A stretch of 64,000 nt of DNA, taken from the NCBI GenBank assembly GCA_027627225.1, contig CM051034.1, positions 20,568,480 to 20,632,479 of the forward strand. Direction: 5' to 3'. Both the position numbers and the translations under genes were made by a program. The notes beneath the pieces are model-generated. The model saw nothing but the letters and a program-made list of their open reading frames with translations. It was not told where the DNA came from and did not search any database. Within the stretch, counting starts at the first letter, position 1. Each line of letters begins with the position of its first letter. This document shows positions 1-9,900 of this stretch, one piece after another. Source of the stretch: Congeria kusceri. Lineage: Eukaryota; Mollusca; Bivalvia; Myida; Dreissenidae.

Positions 1-129
1 GCACTTAGTACTGGTAAACCGCTTAGATCGGCTAAGCTTGCCCCGGAAAAGTGTGAGTAGGTTAACTGACCGCGGTGATATGACTGAAATACTGTTAAAA
101 ACGGCGACAAATCCAAACAAACAAACAAA
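1..129 (+). mobile_element. SINE 3' tail (copy cut by window edge)
   Basis: Nearly identical to 16389-16505, the body of the complete tRNA-Asp-like SINE: same ttagtactggtaaaccgctt core and gttaaaaacgg end. It finishes in an (acaa)n-type tail. The tRNA-like head lies left of the window. Confidence 0.8.
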
Positions 130-790
130 AAGTGTTCATGAATGTTGCATTCATGGTTAAACAGTGTTCATGAACATTATGTTAATGAATTTTACATTGA
201 CATGTTACAATGCTCATGAATGTTGCATTCGCGTGTTACAGTGGTTGTGAACGTTGCATTTACATGTTACCATGTTCATGAATTTTGCATTTGCATATAA
301 CAATGTCATGAATATTGCATTTATTATATTTTCAATGTTCATGAATATTATGCTCACATGTTACAATGTTCAAGAATGTTGCATTCACATGTTTATGCTT
401 CAGTGCTTATGAATGTTAAATTCACATGTTCATGAATGGTGTATTCACATAATAGAATGTTCATGAATGTTGCATTCACATGTTACAATGCTCATGAATG
501 TTCATGAATGATGTGTTTATTTGTTAGAATGTTGCATTCACATGTTTATGAATGATGCGTTCATTTGTTACAATGTTCATGAATGTTGTATTCATGTGTT
601 ACAAAGCTTACAAATGATGTGTTTACCTTTTACAATGCTCATGAATTTTGCATTCACATATTACAATATTCATGTGTTGCAGTTACATGTTATTATGTTC
701 ATGAATGTTGCATTCACATGTTACAATATTCATGAATGTTAAATTCACATGTTCATGAAATACGCATTCACGTGTTACAATGTTCATGCT
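125..790 (+). repeat. Degenerate ~30-bp minisatellite
   Basis: Tandem, diverged units built on aatgttcatgaatgttgcat plus tcacatgttac. The array runs right up to the polypyrimidine/acceptor of the TRPM exon at 797, so the last unit forms part of the 3' splice region. Several open frames here are artefacts of periodicity. Confidence 0.85.
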
Positions 791-796
791 TTGCAG

Positions 797-978
797 CCAT
801 GTGTTCGAGGGGGTGGAAAAAAACTCGCAGGAGATCTGGAAGTACCAGATGTACTTCATGGTGAACGAGTATGAGAAGAAGACGGCCTTCGTGCCTCCCC
901 TGTCCCTCATAGAGCATGTCTATCTGGCCGTCAAGTGGGTCGTGAAGAATACTTGCTGCGGTAGACGGCACAAGGAAG
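797..978 (+). CDS. TRPM exon: end of pore domain and TRP helix
   Basis: Internal exon encoding 60 full residues plus one split base at each end. The acceptor is ctttgcag just before 797 and the donor is GTATGT at 979. It holds the TRP box (IWKYQ) and the PP motif that follows it in TRPM channels. The exon is visibly more GC-rich than its surroundings, and the minisatellite on its left runs to within a few bases of the acceptor. Confidence 0.9.
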
Positions 979-3900
979 GTATGTATTACATGACGTTACC
1001 TGACCTGTCAGATTGGCATGTATTATATCATTTCTTGGTTAATCATAGAGCTTGATAGAGCTTGATATAAGCATGCAAAAGTGTCTTTTACATAATAGAT
1101 ACTGGTATAGAGATTAATTTTAGATATGTGTCATGTTATAGGCCTGCTTACTGATATAATGTCAAGCAACATTTTAACATGATTAGTTTCTCCAGCATGA
1201 CTTAGAAAGGACAAAACAAAAGCCATTGAAATTCTCGTGGACAAAATTTTGAAAAAAAAAAAATTCTATTGGTTTATTATGCCCCCCTTCGAAGAAGTGG
1301 GGGTATCTTGCTTTGCACCTGTCCGTCAGTTGGTCGGTCGGTATGTCAGTCGGTCAGATGGTCAGTCTGTCCGTAGACCATTTTGTTTCTGCACGATAGC
1401 TACAGAACGCTTTGACCTACGATCATGAAAGTTGTTACTTGGGAGGAAAGGAAGACACCTATACATTTTGAGGTCAAAGGTCAAGATAACCGTTGCTAAA
1501 AATAGAAAAACGGTTTCCGCTAAATAACTTGAGAACGCATCGAGATATTTTAATGAAACTTTATACATAGATACCTTATATCGAGACCTCGCTTGGAATT
1601 GCATATGGGGTGGGTGGGGTCAAGGTCAAGGTCACCGTTACTAAAAATAGAAAAACGGTTTCCGCTCAATAACTTGAAAAGGCATAGAGATAGTTTAATG
1701 AAACTTCATACATAGATACCTTATGTTGAGACCTCGCTTGGGATTGCATATGGGGTGCGTGGACTCATGGTCAAGGTAACCGTTACTAAAAATAGAAAAA
1801 CGGTTTCCACTCAATAACTTGAGAACGCATAGAGATATTTTAATGAAACTTCATACATAGATACCTTATATTGAGACCTCGCTTAGGATTGCATATGGGG
1901 TGGGTGGGGTCAAGGTCAAGGTCACTGTTACTAAAAATATAAAAACGGTTTCCGTTCAATAACTTGAGAACGCATTGTAACAAGTTATTTCTTACAGACA
2001 TTATTCCATTATACGTATATTTGATGGCTTGTTTTTAATATTAAATATACTCAGTTTTTATACTATTATAGCATGAAGTTAATTCTAGGCAATATTGTTA
2101 ATACTGTTATATACACTGTTTAGTGTGCTGTTATTGCAAAATGTCGATTTATACTAAGAATAGCATACACGTTTTTTGGGCCACCCTATGTTATTCAATA
2201 TTTATTATCAATCTCTGATGTCTAAGTAACGTTGTTTTTATACTCATGTTTTTACTCGATTTACGAAAGAAACTTACTTGCTAAGTGACATTTGAATCCG
2301 CCATCTTGTCTGGATGCTGACAATATATATTTTTCAAACCGGCGTTCATTACCATTTTATTGTCTAACAAACCTTTCACGGTGTCATATAAATCCATATA
2401 TATTTTTCTATGTAATTATTTAGTGAACGCCACATAATAACTTTTATTAAACTTGCATTTTGTTGTCTAAACTGTAATTTTGCACAAAAGTTCATTATAG
2501 AACGCTCTGATTACGTATGTAACAATTGTTTTCATTGGTCATTATTTTGTACGTCTCATTCCATTGGCTGATACTCCCTATAAATAGGCGAGCGTCATAA
2601 GGCGGGATCATTCAAACTCATATCTTCCAACAGTAAACATCAAATAGTAGTACCATCAGAATTTCATTAAGGTTGAGCCCACATTGTTGTTATTGTTATT
2701 ATATTGCTGCCTGGTGATCACAAAGAAAAGATTTTAAGAACTCTACCAAAATCTCAGTTTTATTCTTCGCATTAAATAATCTACATCTTCAAACTAACCA
2801 AATGCCGACCGCCAACCCTGACGACTATTGCAGCATAGAAATATTTTAATGAAACTTCATACATAGATACCTTTTATTGAGACCTCGCATATGGGGTGGG
2901 TGGGGTCAAGGTCAAGGTCACTGTTACTAATAATAGACAAACGGTCTCCACTCACTAACTTGAGAATGCATCGAGATATTTTAATGAAACTTTATACATA
3001 GATACCTTATATTGAGACCTCGCTTCGGATTGCATATGGGGTAGGTGGGGTCAAGGTCACCATTACTAAAAATAGAAAAACTTCATACATATATACCTTA
3101 TATCGAGACCTCGCTTGGGATTACATATGGGGGGTGGGGGTCAAGGTCACCATTACTAAAAATAGAAAAACGGTTTCCGCTTAATACCTTGAGAACACAT
3201 CAAGATATTTTAATGAAAATTCATACAAAGATACCATATATCAAGACCTCGCTTGGGATTGCATATTAAAAAAGTTTCTTAACAATTGCACATATTCACA
3301 ACTTGGCTGCAAGTCGGGGGGCATACATGTTTTACAAACATCTCTTGTTTTATTCTATTATGTATGGTGGGATAAAAAATCTACCAGTGGCATTCAACAT
3401 TTATTCTAAGTAGTAAGGTAGTTGCAAAAGGTTGGGTAGAGAATTGGGGATGGACACAAAGAAGCATGTTGCAGAAACATGTCATGTTGCTCTTGAACTA
3501 TCCCTAGTTGTGCACTAGAACTTTTCTTAGTTGTGCACTATAACTTTCCCTAGTTGTAATCTAGAACGTTCCCTAGTTGTGCTGTAGGACATTCCGTAGT
3601 TGTGCTCTATAACTTTCCCTAGTTGTGCTCTAGAACATGTCCTTAATGTGTTCTAGAACATTCCCTTGTTGTGCTTTATAACTTTCCAAAGTTGTAATCA
3701 AGAACTTCCTTAGATGTGCTCTAGAGCTTTCCCTAGTTGTGCTTTAGAAGTTTCTCTAGCTGTGCTATAGAACTTTCCTAAGTTGTGCACTAGAACTTTC
3801 CCAAGTTATGCACTAGAACTTTCCCTTGTTGTGCTCTAGAACTGTCCCTAGTAGTGCTTTAGAACTTTCCCTAGCTGTTTTCTAGAACTTCCCCCAGTTG

Positions 3901-6900
3901 TGCACTAGAACTGTCCCAAGTTTTGCTTTAGGTTTTTCCCTAGTTGTGCATCAGAACTTTCTCTAGTTGTGCTCTATAACTTTCACTACTTGTTCTCAAG
4001 AACATTTACTAGTTGTGCTCTAGAACTTTCCCTAGTTGTACTCTAGAACTTATCCATGTTATGCACTAGAACTTTCCCTAGTTGTGCTCTAGAACTTAAA
4101 CTAGTTATGCTCTAGAACTTGCCCAAGTTGTGCTCTAGACCTTTCACTCATTGTGCTCTAGAACTTTCACTAGTTGTGCTCTAGGACTTTCCCAAACTGT
4201 ACACTAGAACTTACCCTATTGGTGCTCTAGAACTCCTTAGCTGTGCTAAGCACTTTCCCAAGTTGTGCAATAGAACTTTCCCAAGTTGTGCTCTAGAACT
4301 TTCCCTAGTTGAGTTCTAGAACTTTCCCTAGGTGTGCTCTAGAACTTTCCCTAGTTCTGCACTACAACAAGTTGTGTAATGTCTAATTACATTTATTCTT
4401 TCTTTGTGTTTTGTTGTCTTTCCTCATGCAAAAAAGACCTGTAAATTATAACTGCCTCTTGCCCTGCATTATTGTGTATTTTCATTGAATGTTCTCTTTT
4501 CCATGTAGAGAAGAACTTTTGGTTATTTAGAACTTGTCCTACATTAAGTCTGTATATTAATTGCATGTTGTCTTCTATCCACGTGCAGAGCAGACGTGGG
4601 GTCCTCGGCACCTGGAGTACCTGCAGCTGTTTGAGAAGGAGATGATGATGAACTACCTGCGCCACAGGAAGTCCATGGAGATGTCCGGCATTGACATGAC
4701 TGTCAACAAGCTACAGAAGAGGTATGAGTGTGTACTGAGGGATAGAGTTTGTGAGACTTGGCCTTTGTAAACAAGAAAGCGTATGTGAGACTTGGCCTTT
4801 GTAAAAAAAAGAAAGCGTATGTGAGACTCGGCTTTTGTAAAAAAGAAAGCGTATGTGAGACTTGGCCTTTGTAAAAAGAAAGCGTCTGTGATACTTGGCC
4901 TTTGTAAAAAAAAAGTGTATGTGAGACTTGGCCTTTATAAAAAAAGAAAGTGTATGTGAGACTTGGCCTTTGTAAAAAAGAAAGCGTCTGTGAGACTTGG
5001 CCTTTGTAAAAAAGAAAGTGTATGTGAGACTTGGCCTTTATAAAAAAGAAAGTGTATGTGAGACTTGGCCTTTGTAAAAAAGAAAGCGTATGTGTGACTT
5101 GGCCTTTGTAAAAAGGAAAGCGTATGTGAGACTTGGCCTTTGTAAAAAAGAAAGCGTATGTGAGACTTGGCCTTTGTAAAAAAGAAAGCGTATGTGTGTA
5201 TTTACTGAGAGATGGAGTGGGTGAGACTTAGTCTTTGTAAATTTAGTATTCTCTATGTATTACTTTTCTGGAAATCTCAGTTTGACAGAATGCAAAATAC
5301 AAATGAGGCATGTCGTGGGAAAACCGGGCTTAATGCATGTGCGTTAAGTGTCATCACGGATCAGCCTGTGCAGTCCGCACAGGCTAATCTGGGACGACAC
5401 TTTCCGCCTACAGTGGATTTATGTTTAGAAGAGACTTTCTTGATTCAGAAAATACCATAAAAGCGGAAAGTGTCGCCCTGGATTAGCCTGTGTGGACTGC
5501 ACAGGCTGATCTGGGACGACACTTTACGCACATGCATTATGCAGTTTTCCCACACCACGCCTTAATTTGAAATTTTGTGATATGATAAAAGGAAGATACT
5601 ATTGCCAGCTGTAGAGTGGATGAGCTTTTATTTTAAATTGTGTAATATGATAAAAGGAATCTTCTATATTCCCATGTAGAGAGGATGAGTTCACAGAATT
5701 GTATTATAAGTTAAAAGGGACACATTAAGTACTTGATTTTTTTTGAAATTGTGTAATATGATAAAAGGAACATACTTTAATCCTGTTGGAGAGTGGATGG
5801 GCTTTTATTCAAAATGGTATTATAAGATAAAAGGAACATTCTATTGCCCCATCTGGAGTGGATGGGCTTTTATTCAAAATTGTATTATAAAAGTAGGTCT
5901 AAAAGTTATCCAAAATACTATTGCTCCGTGCAGAGTGGATGAGTTGACCAAGCTGATAGAGGATGAGGTGGTGGTGGACGCATTGCCCAACCAGCCATGG
6001 AAGCAGTATCTTGACTGGATGGCACAGACTGCGCTTGAGGAGGGGCAGGAGCCAGAGGCACGCCCGCAGAGCGCAAAGGTATGCACAAGTTCTGTGGTTC
6101 ATCATGGCCTGGAAAAGTCATGGAAAATGGGCTTTGTCTGGAAAAATCATGGAATCCTGATAATTTGGATTTTACCATGGAAAAATCGTGGAATTTAAAA
6201 AAATTGTAATGCATAAAAATGATCAAATCCATTGAAATGTTTTGCAAAAATATCAAAATTGAGTATGTAATGGTGGACAAACATGCATTGCAGTGCTACT
6301 AGCAATTCTATTCTATTCTACAGGGTGCAAATTGGCCTAGATACATAGTTTTATTATGTAGATCAAATAATTAGTGGATATCATTGTACTATTTTGAGTT
6401 TAGTGTGTTCAGATGGTATCATGGAAAACTGAGCTATGTCATGGAAAAATAATAGAATTTTGGTTTCAACAGTTTTTATGAACCCCAGTGTTGTGACTGA
6501 TTACTGACAGTGAACAACACTGATGATGTGGCACAATATCTGATATTTTGTATGATTAGTTAAGCAGACCAGACAGTTAAAATTATTACCTACTTTACTA
6601 GATAAATTATATTTTAGCGTTTTTAACTGTTTACCACTTTGCTAAAACAAGCTTCTTCCAACAGGCAATATTTTGTGATGTTTCATGGTTTTGTTTCGTT
6701 ATCTTGCCCTCATTATTATTCAAAAGGAGCAACCTGCGCAGAACGTTGTGCAATGTAACTTTAAAGTAACACTGACTGCTACCGACTGTTACAAGCAGCT
6801 AGGACTCAGGATAATGATTGTTCTATTTTGAGTTGTGTGATTCACAACTATCACTATATTAGATTTCATGGAAAATAAAACAATTCAATATTGTTTTTAT

Positions 6901-9900
6901 TTATTATTAGAAATAGGTAATAAAACAGATATTTCATTGTCATTTGGGAACAGTCAAATTGTTTGCTTCAGTATCGGGGGCAACATTTTGAATTGTTGCC
7001 CTCGGCCTAAAGGCCTCGGGGCTACAGTTCAAAATATGCCCCCTCTACTTCAGGAAAACAATTTGACTGTTCCCAACTGCCAATGAAATATCTGTATAAT
7101 GTATGCATCTGTACTATAGGTGTCATCTCCTGATCACTCAATGTTTAATTTGCCCGTCATTGTCTAACTATTCATTATCTCCCTTAAACATTGAGTAATT
7201 GAGGCATGTCGTGGGAAAACCGGACTCAATGCATTTGCATAAAGTGTCAACCCGGATTAGCCTGTGCAGTCCGCATGGGCTAATCCAGGACCGCACTTTC
7301 CGCCTTAAGTGGATCTATGTTTAGAAGAGACTTCCATGAAACATAAAATACCATAAACGAGAAAAGTGTCGTCACGTATTAGCCTGTGCGACTCGCCTCA
7401 ATTATTCTTTGTTGCATGCTGATGAAAGATGCGTAGTGTAGATTTTATAAAGTTTTTTATTGTACTCTTAATGATAATCACAGACATGCCTTCGTTCAGG
7501 GATGATGTCCCACATTTTATATCCAGAATTGTGATTACATTCTAGTCAAAATATTTGTTCTTAGTATAAAGGATTTCTGTCTCATACTTTCATATTGCAG
7601 TATGAGTTTTGCAGTCTCCAATATAAACGATTTCTGTCTCATATCTTCATATTGCAATATGTGTTTTGCAGTCTTCAAAATAAAGGATTCCTGTCTCATA
7701 TCTTCATAGTGCAATATGTGTTTTGCCATCTCCAATATACAAGTAAAGGATTTCTGTCTCATATGTTCATATTGCAATATGTGTTTTGCAGTCTCCAATA
7801 TACTAGTAAAGGATTTCTGTCTCATTTCTTCATATTGCAATATGTGTTTTGCAGTCTCCAATATGAAGGATTTATGTCTCATATTTTCATATTGTAATAT
7901 GTGTTTTGCAGTCTCCAATATAAATAATTTCTGTGTCATATCTTCATATTGTCATATGTGTTTTGCAGTCGCCAATATAAAGGTTTCTGTCTCATATCTT
8001 CATATTGTAATATGTCTTTGCCTTCTCCAATATAAAGAATTTCTGTCTCATATATTCATATTACAATATGTGTTTTGCAGTCTCCAATATAAAGGATTTC
8101 TGTCTCATATCTCCATATTACAATATGTGTTTTGCCTTCTCCAATATAAAGGATTTCTGTCTCATATCTTCATATTGTAATATGTTTTTTGTAGTGTCCA
8201 ATATAAAGGATTTCTGTCTAATATCTTCATATTACAATATGTGTTTTGCAGTCTCCAATATAAAGGATTTCTGTCTTATATCTTCATATTGTTATATGTG
8301 TTTGCCATCTCCAATATAAAGGACTTCTGTCTCATATCTTCGTATTACAATATGTGTTTTGCAGTCTCCAATATAAAGGATTTCTGTCTCATATCGTCAT
8401 ATTACAATATGTGTTTTGCAGTCTCCAAAATAAAGGATTTCTGTCTCATGTCTTCATATTACAATATGTGTTTTGCCTTCTCCAATATAAAGGATTTCTG
8501 TCTCATATCTTCATATTGTTATATGTTTTTTGCAGTCTCCAATATAAAGGATTTCTGTCTCATATCTCCATATTACAGTATGTGTTTTGCAGTCTCCAAT
8601 ATAAAGGATTTCTGTCTCATTTCTTCATATTGCAATATGTGTTTTGCAGTCTCCAATATAAAGGATTTCTGTCTCATATCTTCATATAACAATATGTGTT
8701 TTGCCGTCTCCATTATAAAGGATTTCTGTCTCATATCTTCATATAACAATATGTTTTTTGCCATCTCCATTATAAAGGATTTCTGTCTCATATCTTCATA
8801 TTACAATATGTTTTTTGCCGTCTCCAATATAAAGGATTTCTGTCTCATATCTCCATATTACAATATGTGTTTTGCCATCTCCAATATAAAGGATTTCTGT
8901 CTCATATCTTCATATTGTTATACGTGTTTGCCATCTCCAATATAAAGGACTTCTGTCTCATATCTTTGTATTACAATATGTGTTTTGCAGTCTCCAATAT
9001 AAAGGATTTCTGTCTCATATCGTCATATTACAATATGTGTTTTGCAGTCTCCAAAATTAAGGATTTCTGTCTCATGTCTTCATATTACAATGTGTTTTGC
9101 AGTCTCCAATATAAAGAATTTCTTTCTCATGTCTTCATATTGTAATATGTGTTTGCCATCTCCAATATAAAGAATTTCTTTCTCATGTCTTCATATTGCA
9201 ATATACATGTATGTTTTGCAGTCTCCAATGTCCAATTCCAAACATAAAATTAAACCTGATGCAGTATAAAAAGCCAGTTAGAGTAACAGTAAAAATGTTG
9301 TTCATTTATTATTGTTTCACCTACCCCCCACGCCCACCCCCCAGTGTAGTCTAATGTAACTGTAAGTCTCAGTGGTGTAGTGTTTATGAAAGACCGCGGT
9401 GGTGACTGCCTTGTTCATATTTCACAGTTATGAACTGTGAAGTACAGAAATTCATTTATTCACACTTCACAATTTCACAATTTTTATGACGATCATTAAT
9501 GTCAACTATTAAGTACACTAATTCATTTATTCACACATCATAATTTGTTTATGCACCGGGCATCTTGATGCAGGAGGCATATAGCGATCGTCCTGCCCGT
9601 CCTTCCGTCCGTGACAAGGTTAAGTAGATTTTGCCGTTTCGTCTAGCACCAACACCACTTACTGCAACACTTTGATACTTACACAGTTGTTGCTTATGAG
9701 CATTCCCTATCCACCAATATCACCAAACCTCACTTTGACCTTGACCTTGACCTAATTTGGACTTATAATAATTCAATAACTAGATTTTACCGTTTCGTCT
9801 AGCACCAGCACCGCTTACTACAACACCCATTTCACCCAACCTCACTTTGACCTTGACCTTGACCTAATTTGCACTTGGAATTTAAATGGGCTGTTTGTTG

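Larger units (their letters stand above)
1275..3350 (+). mobile_element. Pearl-like tandem-repeat element A
   Basis: The left end has a hairpin-forming gccccccttcgaagaagtgg run followed by gg and a (gtcggt)-rich leader. The core is a 145-bp tandem unit (cggtttccgc at 1511, 1656, 1801 and 1946, then in diverged copies at 2942 and 3171). The right end is aagtcggggggcatacatg followed by tcttgttt. The architecture matches non-autonomous bivalve elements with internal satellites (pearl-type, possibly Helitron-related; from memory). The array is interrupted by an LTR at 1976-2832. Confidence 0.7.

Noticed and set aside
797..978. TRPM1/3 or TRPM6/7 type
   Set aside because: WKYQ..F.VNEY and VVKNT...RHKE fit the TRPM2/TRPM8 group better by eye, and no kinase domain follows. 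Only a tree with the full protein would settle it.
3480..5240. CRISPR array
   Set aside because: Repeats are contiguous and diverged without unique spacers, and the genome is eukaryotic.
5743..6198. 151-codon open frame as a gene on its own
   Set aside because: Only the part from 5934 to 6078 is coding (a TRPM exon); the rest is tandem intron sequence and read-through past the donor.
5918..6280. 120-codon antisense frame
   Set aside because: A shadow of the TRPM exon on the opposite strand.
7535..9145. Series of open frames of 70-234 codons on both strands
   Set aside because: The 57-bp unit is a multiple of three, so frames persist through the array. The peptide is a repeat with no domain.
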